Part shown: piece after piece, positions 1 through 8,943 of the stretch | Numbering within the stretch: the first letter of the stretch is position 1 | How the letters are laid out: each line of letters begins with the position of its first letter | Source: an uncultured Dialister sp. | GTDB taxonomy: Bacteria > Bacillota > Negativicutes > Veillonellales > Dialisteraceae | Direction: 5' to 3' | Assembly (NCBI GenBank): GCA_900314595.1 | Contig: OMVW01000013.1 | Location: 1 to 37,358 of the forward strand | Length of the DNA: 37,358 nt | Translations under genes and position numbers: made by a program | The notes under the pieces: model-generated | Databases searched by the model: none | The model's input: only the letters and a program-made list of their open reading frames with translations | What the model was told of the DNA's origin: nothing

Positions 1-70
1 TACTCCGAACAGGGTGAATAAGGCCCTATTTCCTTTAAACGCAATAGAGAAATTTCGATTTGGAAGCACT

Positions 71-118
71 TTAGCAGCTGTTAAGTTAATGATATTGCTG
101 CTAATTGTTAACTGCTAA
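71..118. repeat. Inverted repeat downstream of msbA
   Basis: TTAGCAG at the left end pairs with CTGCTAA at the right, and GTTAA with TTAAC, giving a stem of about 11 bp with a small bulge. The TTAGCAG/GTTAACT words resemble the 7-bp units found elsewhere in the window. There is no T-run after the hairpin on the minus strand, so it is not a clear intrinsic terminator. The remaining bases 1-70 show nothing I can identify. Confidence 0.4.
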
Positions 119-121
119 AAT

Positions 122-1909
122 CTATTTTTCTTTCTTTTCTGAGGAAGATTCTTCTTCCGTTTCTTCATTGACCTGACTGCTCATGGTATAGAGGTCATAG
201 TAGAGTCCGCCTTTGGCCATCAGTTCGTCATGGGTGCCCTGTTCGGCAATTACCCCATTGTTAAGGACAAGAATCTGGTCCGCATTTTTAATGGTGGACA
301 GGCGATGAGCAATGACGAAGGAGGTACGGCCCACCATCAGCTTATCGAGAGCATCCTGTACGATTTTTTCACTTTCCGTATCGAGAGCGGAAGTGGCTTC
401 ATCGAGGATGAGGATTTTCGGATTTTTAAGGATAGCCCTGGCGATGGCGATTCTCTGGCGCTGACCGCCGGAAAGGACAAGGCCTCTGTCTCCTACCTTT
501 GTTTCAATGCCGTGAGGCAGGGCTTTAATGAATTTTTCCGCGTTAGCCGAGCGGATGGCCTCCCATACTTCTTCATCTGTCGCATCGAGACGGCCGTAAA
601 GGACATTTTCCCTGATGGATGTGTTAAAAAGAAGGGTATCCTGGGGCACGAGACCAATCTGATCCCGAAGGGAGCCGAGACTCGCATCCCGGATGTTCAT
701 ACCGTCGATATCGATTTCTCCACCCGTAATTTCATAGAACCGGGGAAGAAGATTGGCAATGGTGGATTTTCCTGCTCCCGAAGGACCTACGATGGCGATG
801 GTTTCCCCGGGATTGGCCACGAAATTGAGATCCGTGAGTACAGGATTATCCTTTTCATATTCAAATTTCACATGTTTGGCTTCCACCCGGCCCGAAGTGA
901 CGACCAGTTCCTTTTCATGGGAATGATCGTAATCTTCTTCCGGTACGTCAAGAATGGCAAAGACACGGTCTGCAGCTGCCAGGGATTTCTGGATATTACC
1001 GAAACTTTCAGCGATACGTTTGATCGGATTGGCCAGGTTGATTGCATAAATAAGGAAAGCAATCAGTTCACCGGCCGTCATAAGTCCGTCGATGACGGAA
1101 ACACCGCCGTACCAGATAATGACTGCAATGGCCAGGGCTGCCAGGAATTCCACCACAGGAGTCAGCTGGCTCTGCTGGCGGATGGCTTTGACTGTGGCTT
1201 TGAAATTGGACTGGTTGACCTTGTCAAACCGTCCCGTTTCATATCCGGTGCGGTTGAAGGAACGGATGATGCGGACTCCGGAAATCGTTTCCTGAAGCAT
1301 ACTGGTCACGTCTGCCAGTTTTTCCTGGACGCTTCTGCCGGAGGAATGAAGTTTCTTTCCGAAGAATTTGATAGTCACTGAAACTACGGGCACAATGACG
1401 AGGCAAAGGACCGTCAGTTTCCACTGGAGGTAAATCATGGCTGCAAAGGAGCCGATAAAAATAGCCCCTTCCTGCACCAGCATGATGAAATCGGTGGTCA
1501 TGGCATTCTGGAGGGCGGAAATATCGTTGGTGAGGTTACTCATGATTTCCCCGGTCCGCCGCTTGTCAAAGTAGGCGATGGGAAGATTCTGGAGATGGTC
1601 GTACAGTTTATTTCTGAGATCCCGGATCACCGACTGACCGATGTACCCCATGAGGTACCGGTGGGCAAAGGTGGTAGAACCGCGGATGAACATGACCACG
1701 ATAATCGATGCGATAATCACATAGAGCATGGTCATATCTTTTTCTTCCAGCACCTTATCTATGACATCCTTGATAATCCAGGGTACGTACAGATTGGAGG
1801 CAGAAACCAGTATCATGCAGATGACGGAAAGGATGAGAAGCTTCCCATAGGGCTTCACATATTTCAGTAATCTGATGTAACTGTTTACTTTGCTGTTATT
1901 TTTCGCCAT
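122..1909 (-). CDS. msbA: Lipid A export ABC transporter, ATP-binding/permease protein MsbA
   Basis: This 595-residue half-transporter is expected to flip lipid A-core across the inner membrane as a homodimer. Residues about 20-310 form the six-helix membrane domain. The ATPase domain follows, with Walker A GPSGAGKST at 375-383, signature LSGGQ at 479-483, Walker B ending ILDE at 501-504, and the H-loop histidine of AHRLS near 535. The C-terminal tail is rich in Glu, Ser and Lys. Its start codon lies inside the 3' end of lpxB (14-bp overlap), so it is the last gene of an lpxI-lpxB-msbA operon. Sequence alone cannot separate MsbA from other homodimeric multidrug exporters, but the lipid A neighbours make MsbA the best call. 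Confidence 0.9.
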   Translation of the reverse strand: MAKNNSKVNSYIRLLKYVKPYGKLLILSVICMILVSASNLYVPWIIKDVIDKVLEEKDMTMLYVIIASIIVVMFIRGSTTFAHRYLMGYIGQSVIRDLRNKLYDHLQNLPIAYFDKRRTGEIMSNLTNDISALQNAMTTDFIMLVQEGAIFIGSFAAMIYLQWKLTVLCLVIVPVVSVTIKFFGKKLHSSGRSVQEKLADVTSMLQETISGVRIIRSFNRTGYETGRFDKVNQSNFKATVKAIRQQSQLTPVVEFLAALAIAVIIWYGGVSVIDGLMTAGELIAFLIYAINLANPIKRIAESFGNIQKSLAAADRVFAILDVPEEDYDHSHEKELVVTSGRVEAKHVKFEYEKDNPVLTDLNFVANPGETIAIVGPSGAGKSTIANLLPRFYEITGGEIDIDGMNIRDASLGSLRDQIGLVPQDTLLFNTSIRENVLYGRLDATDEEVWEAIRSANAEKFIKALPHGIETKVGDRGLVLSGGQRQRIAIARAILKNPKILILDEATSALDTESEKIVQDALDKLMVGRTSFVIAHRLSTIKNADQILVLNNGVIAEQGTHDELMAKGGLYYDLYTMSSQVNEETEEESSSEKKEK

Positions 1910-3038
1910 TAGCTGCTCCTGCTGTTTCTAATATAAGTCGTGCCGTCCGGTTCACTGCTCCGCCGGAACCCAGGGCTTCCCGGACTTTTCTGATTTCACT
2001 GATATTTTCCTGTCTGGCATTTTCATCGGTAATCCATTTCTGAAGGATTTCCGTCACATTTTCCGGAGTTGCTTTGTCCTGCAGCAGTTCCGGCGTCACT
2101 TCGCGCCCCATGAGGAGATTCGGAAGGCCCGCGTACTTTACGTTGACCAGGAGATTGGCCAGAATCCAGGTGAGAGGCGCCAGTTTATAAACCAGCACCG
2201 TCGGAAGTTCCATAAGCGCCGTTTCCAGGGTGGCCGTCCCTGAAGAAGCCACGCAGACATCGCAGATCTGCATGAGGTCATACTGATGACCTTCGGTAAT
2301 TTCAAAGGAAATATTTCTCTTCCCTATGAAAGAAAGGAGAAATTCTTTCGGAATGGTGGATGCCCGGGGAACGAAGAACTGGCAGTTTTCCTTCTTTGAA
2401 AGCGCTTCCGCAGCATCCAGCATGAGTGGAAATAATCCGGTCACTTCATTCTTGCGGCTTCCCGGCATGAGAAGAATGCGGCGGGCCTCTTTATTTCCAT
2501 GAAAATAAGCGAGTGCCTCATCAAAGGACATGGATGGTTTCACCGTATCTGCCAGAGGATGGCCCACGAAAGTCACATGGGCCCCTGCCTCTTTATAGGC
2601 TTTCGCCTCAAAAGGAAATATGGAAGCCACCTGTGCCACGTCGCGGACGATATTTTCCGCCCTTCCTTTATTCCAGGCCCAGATGGTGGGCGCTATGTAG
2701 TACACCACAGGAATGCCCAGTGTTTTGGCCACATGGGCGATTTTCATATTGAACCCCGGATAATCGATGCATACGAGGACGTCCGGTTTTTCATCAATCA
2801 TGGCCTGACGAAGCATATCCCGGAGATGGAAGAAAAAAGGGATGTGCTTTAATATTTCCACAATTCCGATGATTCCCAGATTTTCAATATCATAAATAAT
2901 CCGGACTCCGCTCTTTTTCATGAGCTCTCCGCCCATGCCGAATATTTCCGCATCGGGCCGTATTCTTTTGATTTCCGCGGCGACCGCTGCCGCATGCATA
3001 TCGCCGGAAGCTTCTCCGGCAGACATCATGATTTTCAT
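1896..3038 (-). CDS. lpxB: Lipid-A-disaccharide synthase LpxB
   Basis: LpxB is a GT-B glycosyltransferase that joins UDP-2,3-diacylglucosamine and lipid X into the lipid A disaccharide at the inner face of the cytoplasmic membrane. The 380-residue length matches the family. Family motifs are visible: GEASGDMHAA near the N-terminus, CIDYPGFNMKIA, IWAWNKGRAENI and the PGSRKNEV loop of the UDP-binding half. Its start overlaps the stop of lpxI by 4 bp (ATGA), and its end overlaps msbA, so the three genes are translationally coupled. Their order gives substrate supply, condensation, then export. LpxB shows that this organism makes an LPS outer membrane. Confidence 0.95.
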   Translation of the reverse strand: MKIMMSAGEASGDMHAAAVAAEIKRIRPDAEIFGMGGELMKKSGVRIIYDIENLGIIGIVEILKHIPFFFHLRDMLRQAMIDEKPDVLVCIDYPGFNMKIAHVAKTLGIPVVYYIAPTIWAWNKGRAENIVRDVAQVASIFPFEAKAYKEAGAHVTFVGHPLADTVKPSMSFDEALAYFHGNKEARRILLMPGSRKNEVTGLFPLMLDAAEALSKKENCQFFVPRASTIPKEFLLSFIGKRNISFEITEGHQYDLMQICDVCVASSGTATLETALMELPTVLVYKLAPLTWILANLLVNVKYAGLPNLLMGREVTPELLQDKATPENVTEILQKWITDENARQENISEIRKVREALGSGGAVNRTARLILETAGAANGEK

Positions 3039-3859
3039 AAAGTATCCTGTTCTACGGAAAGAATGACGATGCCTTTTTTGTCAGCTTCTTTCAGAACTGC
3101 TTCTTTCTCCGCAAAAAGCGTGTGATATGCCTCGATAGCAAGGACCGAGCAGTCTGATTCTTCCATGGAATGAAGCGTCTGGAGGCCTACCGCAGGCATA
3201 TCGAAACGGGTATCCTGGGAAGGTTTTGCCGTCTTTACGACAACAGCTCCCCCGCGGGCCAGCATGCCTCCCCTGCGGATGCAGGCATCAGTTCCTTCAA
3301 TCGCTTCCACGGCCATGACTGCCTGGTTTTTCACAACCACCGTCTGGCCAAGGTCCATGGCTCCTATCGCCTTGGCTGCTTTAAAGCCAAAGGCCACGTC
3401 TTTCATCTGTTCTTCAGTGGGTTTCTTTTTGGTGAAAACCTGGGGACCCGGCATGAGGGGTTTCAGATATTTCGTCTGGTCCAGTACGGAAATCCCGTCT
3501 TTGGCCAGTTCTTCCACAAGGACCAGAGTCACCGTATCATCTTTCATATCCATCTTGCGGAGACGATTCAGCACCTTAATGGCCCGGAGGTCCGGAATGG
3601 GATGATTTTTGAAAAGCCATTCCTTCGTCACCTTGCCGATCATGGTCACTTCTTTCACATTTTCACTGACCAGTGTCTTAATCACTTTATTCATTTTAAA
3701 AGCAGAAATTTCGTAATAAGCATCTGCCTTCGTCTTCAATCTTTCATCAATGCCGGGGATGACCGCGATGCATACCACGCGATAGCCCTGGGATTTCACA
3801 GCCTCCGTAAATTCCACCGGAAGCGTCCCGATGCCGGCCAGTAAACCGATTGTTTCCAT
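3035..3859 (-). CDS. lpxI: UDP-2,3-diacylglucosamine diphosphatase LpxI
   Basis: LpxI (DUF1009 family) hydrolyses UDP-2,3-diacylglucosamine to lipid X, the step before LpxB; it replaces the unrelated LpxH in many bacteria. The frame is open upstream to 3886. I prefer the ATG at 3859 (protein METIGLLAGIGTLPVEF..., 274 aa) because GGAGG lies 5 nt before it, against 2 nt for the tandem ATG at 3862. Family features include the N-terminal GLLAGIGTLP Rossmann-like loop and the C-terminal KPSQDTRFDMPAVGLQT stretch. It is the first gene of the operon, and a promoter lies about 55 bp upstream. Confidence 0.9.
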   Translation of the reverse strand: METIGLLAGIGTLPVEFTEAVKSQGYRVVCIAVIPGIDERLKTKADAYYEISAFKMNKVIKTLVSENVKEVTMIGKVTKEWLFKNHPIPDLRAIKVLNRLRKMDMKDDTVTLVLVEELAKDGISVLDQTKYLKPLMPGPQVFTKKKPTEEQMKDVAFGFKAAKAIGAMDLGQTVVVKNQAVMAVEAIEGTDACIRRGGMLARGGAVVVKTAKPSQDTRFDMPAVGLQTLHSMEESDCSVLAIEAYHTLFAEKEAVLKEADKKGIVILSVEQDTL

Positions 3860-3914
3860 CATGTCCTCCAAAACGTCACACTTCATTTTATTTTACCATT
3901 TTTTGCTGTATGAC

Positions 3915-3943
3915 ACTATGGGGAAATTGGAACTCCCGGTCAA
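3915..3943 (-). promoter_or_regulatory. Sigma-70-type promoter for lpxI-lpxB-msbA
   Basis: On the minus strand TTGACC (3938-3943) and CATAGT (3915-3920) are separated by 17 bp. The start codon of lpxI is about 55 bp downstream. The -35 box is 5/6 to consensus and the -10 box is weaker. Confidence 0.55.
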
Positions 3944-3976
3944 ATTTGTAGTTCGTTTATCTCCAATGGTGCCAAT

Positions 3977-4046
3977 CGTTCTTTGTTATTCGTTGTTCGT
4001 TCTTCGTGGAGGTGGGCCGCATTAAATAAAAAGCGGCCCTTTTTAT
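3977..4046 (+). repeat. AHE-1: 7-bp array plus hairpin terminator
   Basis: The 7-bp array runs CGTTCTT, TGTTATT, CGTTGTT, CGTTCTT and leads into GTGGAGGTG. The hairpin GGGCCGC (4014-4020) / GCGGCCC (4033-4039) is followed by TTTTT, so it can act as a plus-strand intrinsic terminator. No plus-strand gene precedes it. It faces AHE-2. AHE features below share this layout: array, G-rich junction, GC hairpin, T-rich tail. Confidence 0.65.
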
Positions 4047-4191
4047 TGTTGGCCTTTCAGAAAATATGAAATATCAAAACGGCCTCCATGATTTCAAAAA
4101 TCTCCGATCATCAGCCATGAACAATGAGCCGCCCATGGTGACTCAAATTGCGGGATTATGCCAGTCTCCTCTGTCTGAGCAAAATCCCCGC

Positions 4192-4262
4192 AAAAAATCA
4201 GCGCTGCCTCAGCAGCGCCTCCTTCACGGATCACGGGCCACGCACCACGGACCACGAACATC
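4192..4262 (-). repeat. AHE-2: 7-bp array plus hairpin terminator after ppx
   Basis: Read on the minus strand, the array is GTGGTCC, GTGGTGC, GTGGCCC, GTGATCC, GTGAAGG. The hairpin GCGCTGC (4201-4207) / GCAGCGC (4212-4218) is followed by TGATTTTTTG. It starts about 25 bp after the ppx stop codon and is probably the ppx terminator. The gap 4047-4191 between AHE-1 and AHE-2 holds only a TGACTCAAA word also seen in other intergenic regions. Confidence 0.7.
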
Positions 4263-4287
4263 GAAAAGATTCTAAAGCCTGTTACAC

Positions 4288-5208
4288 TTATTTCAATCCA
4301 TACTTCGGCCATATTTCCTCATAAATATATCCTTCCCTTACGCCTGTATCGCTGTAGGTGATCCGTCCTGCATGGAAATGGCCGGAGAGGACCAGGGCTA
4401 TGATGAGTCCGGAAAGGATGGTATGCATCCGGTCCGGCACGGCCTTCATGAGGAGGATGGATTTTTCTTCCGTCAACGGATTGTCCCCGCGGAAGGTGGT
4501 CATCATTTTCTCAAGAAGGGTCCTGTCCATGACCGTATTATTTTTATCCTTATGATAAAGGAGATTATATAAAGAACATGCGCTTTTAAAAGTTCCGCCC
4601 ATGCCGATGATGACAGGTGATGAAAGGGAAGAGAGCTCGGATACCCGGCCAATCCTTTCCTCTGCCGCTTTCCTCATGGCCAGGCATTCCCGCCCCGTGG
4701 GAAGGAAACCCTTCACGAATTCCGACCGGAGAGACAGGGAACCCATGGGAAGGCTTGTCTTGAAACGGATATCTTCATCGCCAAAGGCCACGATTTCCGT
4801 GGAACCTCCCCCGATATCCACCAGAAGTCCCTCTCCCGCCGGATGATTATGGACGGCTCCCACATAGTCAAGATAAGCTTCCTCATCTCCCGAAATCACA
4901 CGGATAGGGATGGCCGTGCGTCTTTCTATTTCCCCCACGGCCTCCCTGCTGTTTTTTGCATTGCGGAGGGCAGCCGTCGTAAAAGCATGAACCGACGTCA
5001 GGGGGAAATGGGAAAGAAATCCTTTGAATTCTTCCACGATTTCCACCGTTTTATCGATACCTGCCCGGGTCATGCAGCCATCCCGGATATAGGCCGCAAG
5101 TCCTATGGTATGCTTTTTCTTCATGAGCATTTCCATATGATTTTCATCAATGAAATAAATGGCCATGCGGATCGTGGAAGATCCGATATCAATGATTCCG
5201 TGCAGCAT
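4288..5208 (-). CDS. Ppx/GppA family phosphatase (exopolyphosphatase-like)
   Basis: The 306-residue protein belongs to the ASKHA-fold Ppx/GppA family, whose members hydrolyse polyphosphate or pppGpp. Diagnostic segments are the N-terminal phosphate loop GIIDIGSSTIRMAIYF, the second loop LLVDIGGGSTEIVAFGDE, and GMGGTFKSACSLYNL. It corresponds to the short N-terminal ASKHA domains alone, without the C-terminal HD domain of E. coli Ppx and GppA. GGAGGG lies 7 nt before the ATG. It is transcribed in the same direction as lpxI but is separated by the AHE-1/AHE-2 pair, so it is probably its own unit. Whether polyphosphate or pppGpp is the substrate cannot be told from sequence. Confidence 0.85.
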   Translation of the reverse strand: MLHGIIDIGSSTIRMAIYFIDENHMEMLMKKKHTIGLAAYIRDGCMTRAGIDKTVEIVEEFKGFLSHFPLTSVHAFTTAALRNAKNSREAVGEIERRTAIPIRVISGDEEAYLDYVGAVHNHPAGEGLLVDIGGGSTEIVAFGDEDIRFKTSLPMGSLSLRSEFVKGFLPTGRECLAMRKAAEERIGRVSELSSLSSPVIIGMGGTFKSACSLYNLLYHKDKNNTVMDRTLLEKMMTTFRGDNPLTEEKSILLMKAVPDRMHTILSGLIIALVLSGHFHAGRITYSDTGVREGYIYEEIWPKYGLK

Positions 5209-5357
5209 GATTTTTCCCTCCCCGCTTTTTTCTTTATTTTACCACAGAAGGGAAAATAAGCTGTTAGCAGCTGGCGCATTTTTCACCAATTCCATCTTCC
5301 CCGCAGAGATGAAATATCCGGTCACTGCGGACCGATAACTATTTTTCCGGCAAATGA

Positions 5358-5389
5358 GAAAAATCCCTGAAAAGTTTTGCTTTTCAGGG
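5358..5389 (-). terminator. Intrinsic terminator of the sstT-like gene
   Basis: CCCTGAAAAG (5365-5374) pairs perfectly with CTTTTCAGGG (5380-5389). On the minus strand the hairpin is followed by ATTTTTC, about 22 bp after the stop codon. Confidence 0.85.
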
Positions 5390-5410
5390 ATTCATTTCAA
5401 AGACAGATTA

Positions 5411-6664
5411 TCAATCTTTCGGTACCATATCTTCCGCTTTCAGGGTACCCTTCTTTCTGCGTTCCGCATATTCAGCGGTAGCCGTGAAAAGGACGTCGGA
5501 AGAAGAATTGAGGGCGGTTTCGCAGGCATCTTCCAGAACGGAGATGATGAAACCTACACCTACTACCTGCATGGAAATATCATTACCGATACCAAAGGAT
5601 GCGCAGGCTACCGGAATGAGGAGGAGGGAGCCCCCTGCCACGCCGGATGCGCCGCAGGCGCCTACAGTTGCCACGATGCAGAGCAGAAGGGCTGTCGGCA
5701 GATCGACTGCAATACCCAGGGTATGGGCTGCAGCCAGGGCCAGAACGGAAATCGTAATGGATGCGCCGGCCATATTGATGGTTGCACCCAGCGGAATGGA
5801 AATGGTGAACATATCCGGATCAAGACCCAGACGTTTGCAGAGGGAAAGGTTCACAGGAATGTTGGCAGCAGAGCTTCTGGTGAAGAATGCATAAACCCCG
5901 GATTCACGGAGAGTCGTGAGTACGAGAGGATAAGGATTCTTGCGGACTTTGGCAAATACGATGAGCGGATTCATCACAAGGGCCACCAGGAAATAGGAGC
6001 CGATGAGTACGCCCAGAAGCTGTACATAGCCCAGGAGCGCTCCAACACCTGCCGTACCTACGGAATCAGCCACAAGGCCGAGAATGCCGAAGGGAGCGAA
6101 ATGAATGATCCAGGTAACCACTTTCGTAATGCCTGCCGCAATATCGTCCAGGCAGGTTTTCGTGGTTTCACCGGCACAGATTTTGAGGGCAATCCCCAGG
6201 ATGATGGCCCATGCCAGAATACCGATATAGTTGGCATTCATGATGGCTGCTACCGGGTTATCTACTACAGAAAGGATCAGATTGTGAAGGACCTGGATAA
6301 TACCGCTTGGCGGAGCCAGCTTTGTATCCGGAGCTACCTGGAGAGCCAGGTCGGTCGGAAACAGGAAGGACATGGAAACGCCTACCAGGGATGCGCAGAA
6401 GGTACCGATGACGTACAGCTCGATAATCGGCTTCATACTGCCGCTGGAGCCGTCTTTTCTCTGGGCCATGGCATTCATGACCAGGAAGAAGACCAGAACC
6501 GGCGCAACACCTTTCAGGGCTTTAACGAAGAGATCCCCCAGGATCTTGACCACCGGAATGGCGGGCGGGAAAAATACGGCAATGATGATACCGATGACCA
6601 GGCCTACAGCGATCTGCTTGATCAGGGATACGCTGCCAAGGATGCGTGCAATGGATTTAAACAA
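5411..6664 (-). CDS. sstT: Dicarboxylate/amino acid:cation symporter, SstT-type (Na+/serine-threonine)
   Basis: This member of the DAACS (SLC1-like) family is predicted to import Ser/Thr with Na+. It has about eight membrane helices and the family hairpin regions: a serine-rich SSAANIPVN stretch and the GATINMAGASITI substrate/cation site. The frame is open to 6754, but the -10 box of the promoter lies inside that extension. AGGAGGAGG sits 7 nt upstream of a TTG at 6664, which gives FKSIARILGSVSLIKQI after the initiator and 417 aa, close to the 414 aa of E. coli SstT. I therefore choose the TTG start. It is monocistronic, with its own promoter and terminator. Confidence 0.88.
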   Translation of the reverse strand: MFKSIARILGSVSLIKQIAVGLVIGIIIAVFFPPAIPVVKILGDLFVKALKGVAPVLVFFLVMNAMAQRKDGSSGSMKPIIELYVIGTFCASLVGVSMSFLFPTDLALQVAPDTKLAPPSGIIQVLHNLILSVVDNPVAAIMNANYIGILAWAIILGIALKICAGETTKTCLDDIAAGITKVVTWIIHFAPFGILGLVADSVGTAGVGALLGYVQLLGVLIGSYFLVALVMNPLIVFAKVRKNPYPLVLTTLRESGVYAFFTRSSAANIPVNLSLCKRLGLDPDMFTISIPLGATINMAGASITISVLALAAAHTLGIAVDLPTALLLCIVATVGACGASGVAGGSLLLIPVACASFGIGNDISMQVVGVGFIISVLEDACETALNSSSDVLFTATAEYAERRKKGTLKAEDMVPKD

Positions 6665-6713
6665 AATGATTCCTCCTCCTGAAAATACACCCTCTCGTGA
6701 CATATACGTGTCT

Positions 6714-6743
6714 AGTATACGCCCCCTGTCAAGGTCTGTGCAA
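6714..6743 (-). promoter_or_regulatory. Promoter of the sstT-like gene
   Basis: TTGCAC (6738-6743) and TATACT (6714-6719) are spaced by 18 bp on the minus strand. The expected transcription start near 6707 leaves a leader of about 43 nt before the TTG start. A second TTGACA lies between the two boxes but is too close to this -10. Confidence 0.65.
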
Positions 6744-6848
6744 GTCATATGCAAAATTTGTAAAAGATTTGTCAGCGGTTATGCATTGAAAATATAATTG
6801 GAACGTGTCTGTACTTTTCTATTTCCATTCAGGGTCCCGGTTTTCCGC

Positions 6849-6881
6849 AAAATAAAAACCTGCCCCATGAAAAGGCAGGTT
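6849..6881 (-). terminator. Intrinsic terminator overlapping the recO stop codon
   Basis: AACCTGCC (6858-6865) pairs with GGCAGGTT (6874-6881). On the minus strand the hairpin is followed by TTTTTATTTT. The first arm overlaps the TAA stop of recO, so this ends the CNNM-recO transcript. Confidence 0.8.
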
Positions 6882-7542
6882 AACCCATCGCTTTCAGGGC
6901 GGAAAGGAAAGCCCCTTTCGTCTTCAATTCCACATCGCACATGACCTCGATAAATTCGTCCATGTATCCGGCGCACTGGCGGAAGGCGGTTTTGGAAATA
7001 TTTCTGCCGAAAGGTTCATTCCAGCGGTAACTCCTGAAATCCGCGAGAAGAAGACGGGCATTTTTTGAAAGGTGAAAACGGTCCTCTGCTTCCGGGGAAG
7101 ACGCATCAAAACCGGCCGCTGCCAGAAGTTTCACCAGGGCGATAAAGGAAGTAATGAGGGAATTCCTCTTTTCCCCTGCCCTGCCGGCTGCCAGGAGGAT
7201 TTCAAAAGCCCGGGCATCCTCTTCACGGAGAGGAAATAATTTTTCTGCCGTCTCAATGAGACAGTACCAGCAGGTCATTTCCTCATAGGTGAGCTTCATG
7301 ATATCGAATAGAAGCTTTCCTTCATACTGGCTGAGTACGAGGTATTCCCCTTCGGCTCCGGTATAGCGGATGTGGGCAAAGGGCATCGTCAGCCCTGTGC
7401 CGCAGCGGTTCATGACAGCTCTGGGCACATAGGCGGAAAGGCGGCCCTCCTCCCTCGTGAAAAGGACAAGTTTCTTGCCCCCTTCTTTTCCCTGACGGGC
7501 CTCAAGGACGATGGCTTCTCCGCTTTTAATCCGATTTTCCAT
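6880..7542 (-). CDS. recO: DNA repair protein RecO
   Basis: RecO helps load RecA onto SSB-coated single-stranded DNA in recombinational gap repair. The N-terminal OB fold is seen in the segment EAIVLEARQGKEGGKKLVLF, followed by the helical domain (LTYEEMTCWYCLIETAEKLF). At 220 residues it is a little shorter than typical RecO (about 240-260). I cannot find the CxxC-x(n)-CxxC zinc module that many RecO proteins have, only scattered cysteines. It overlaps the end of the CNNM gene by 17 bp and, with era and cdd nearby, fits the usual Firmicute era-recO order. Confidence 0.85.
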   Translation of the reverse strand: MENRIKSGEAIVLEARQGKEGGKKLVLFTREEGRLSAYVPRAVMNRCGTGLTMPFAHIRYTGAEGEYLVLSQYEGKLLFDIMKLTYEEMTCWYCLIETAEKLFPLREEDARAFEILLAAGRAGEKRNSLITSFIALVKLLAAAGFDASSPEAEDRFHLSKNARLLLADFRSYRWNEPFGRNISKTAFRQCAGYMDEFIEVMCDVELKTKGAFLSALKAMG

Positions 7543-8878
7543 CGGTTTTCTCTTCTTTCTTTATTACCTTCTTTTCCTGAATTTTTTCCGCCTTCACCCG
7601 GACGATACGGAAACCGTCCACCCGGAGCACGGAAAAGCGCCAGCTGGCATAATCCACGTGATCTCCCACCTTCGGAATCCGTTCCAGATGAGAAAATACG
7701 AATCCGCCGATGGTCGCATTCAGATCCTCTTCGTCCAGGTCCACTTCGAGGCGGTCCGATACATCTTCCAGGATGACTGTTCCGTCAAATTCGTAGGTTC
7801 CGTCTTTTTTGCGAAGGATTTCATAAGGCATCGTATCCACGGCCTGCGGGATTTCCCCAATCAGTTCCTCGACTAAATCCTCCAGGGTCACAAGTCCGGA
7901 CGTTCCGCCATATTCATCCACCACCACAGCCAGGTAGGTACGGCGGTTCTTCATGAGCTGCAGAAGGGAGGGAGCAGGCATTACCTCAGGCACCGTCAGT
8001 ATTTCCCTGATGATTTTCTTCAGGTTCGCATCGCCCCGCTGGAGATTTTCCATGAAATCCTTCACATGGATAAAGCCGATGATCTGGTCCTTGTCATCCA
8101 GGCACACGGGATAACAGGTGTGATGGGCTTTGGAAATCATCCTCCGCATGGTCTCTATATCATCATTGAAATCAAGGACCACCATATCATTTCGGGGAAT
8201 CATCACATCCCTGACCATCAGGTCGAAGAAATCAAAGGAATTTTTAATGAGCGTATTTTCCAGCGCATTGAGCCGTCCGCTCCGGTTTGATTCCTCCACG
8301 ATACAGCGGATTTCATCTTCCGTATAGGTGAAATTCACTTCATTTCTGAAAGGAATCTTTCTCGATTCCAGAATTCGCCGGGCAATCATGAGGCCCGTCT
8401 GCACAGTGACCCTGAAGAAATGACGGTTCCAGGAAATCACCCATCCATGAGAAGCTAGAATCGGCAGCGGCTCCACCAGGGCATGAGTGCCGGGAATGAG
8501 AATCGTGACAATCCAGAAAACTGCCACCAGGACGGCTGCTGCCACTACAAGGAGCAGGTAAAGCATCCAGGCCGATTTGGCCCCGAAGAATGGATAGAGC
8601 AGCAGAAATCCATGGTAAGCCATGCCCAGAAGGGCAATGGCAAATACTCCGGTGTAGGAAATAAAAGCCATCTGGGTACCACCCAGAATCTGGCTCGTCC
8701 GCTGATAAAAAGGAGCTACCTTCCTGATAAGCTCCGGGTCCTGTTCATCGTTATCCTCGATGTACTTCTTGCGCATACGGGCAAATGAAAAATTCACCAG
8801 CGTATTGTGATAGTTCATAAAAGAAACAATCAGTGCGACTGCCGCGCATATGGCAAGCCGCTGTAGGTCCGTATCGAT
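7526..8878 (-). CDS. CNNM/CorC-type membrane protein with CBS pair (hemolysin C family)
   Basis: The protein has an N-terminal CNNM (DUF21) membrane domain, a tandem CBS pair (from about DLMVRDVMIPRND to VVVDEYGGTSGLVTLED) and a C-terminal CorC_HlyC domain (FDGTVILEDVSDRLEV, GGFVFSHLERIPKVGD). Relatives are linked to Mg2+ or Co2+ efflux. The first ATG in frame (8818) has no ribosome site and would cut off the first helix. In-frame codons upstream encode IDTDLQRLAICAAVALIVSF, a good first membrane helix, and AAGGAGG sits 8 nt before an ATC codon at 8878. No ATG, GTG or TTG lies between, so I place the start at ATC with reservation. It is co-transcribed with recO. Confidence 0.8.
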   Translation of the reverse strand: MDTDLQRLAICAAVALIVSFMNYHNTLVNFSFARMRKKYIEDNDEQDPELIRKVAPFYQRTSQILGGTQMAFISYTGVFAIALLGMAYHGFLLLYPFFGAKSAWMLYLLLVVAAAVLVAVFWIVTILIPGTHALVEPLPILASHGWVISWNRHFFRVTVQTGLMIARRILESRKIPFRNEVNFTYTEDEIRCIVEESNRSGRLNALENTLIKNSFDFFDLMVRDVMIPRNDMVVLDFNDDIETMRRMISKAHHTCYPVCLDDKDQIIGFIHVKDFMENLQRGDANLKKIIREILTVPEVMPAPSLLQLMKNRRTYLAVVVDEYGGTSGLVTLEDLVEELIGEIPQAVDTMPYEILRKKDGTYEFDGTVILEDVSDRLEVDLDEEDLNATIGGFVFSHLERIPKVGDHVDYASWRFSVLRVDGFRIVRVKAEKIQEKKVIKKEEKTDGKSD

Positions 8879-8943
8879 AGGTCATTCCTCCTTGGGGGGG
8901 TACTCTCATAGCTGTTGAAATATTTGTGTCAAATTTGATGAAT

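Noticed and set aside
5354..6682. A 442-codon plus-strand frame opposite the sstT-like gene
   Set aside because: The composition is rich in Gly, Asn, Arg and Cys as expected for antisense of a membrane protein; no motif and no ribosome site.
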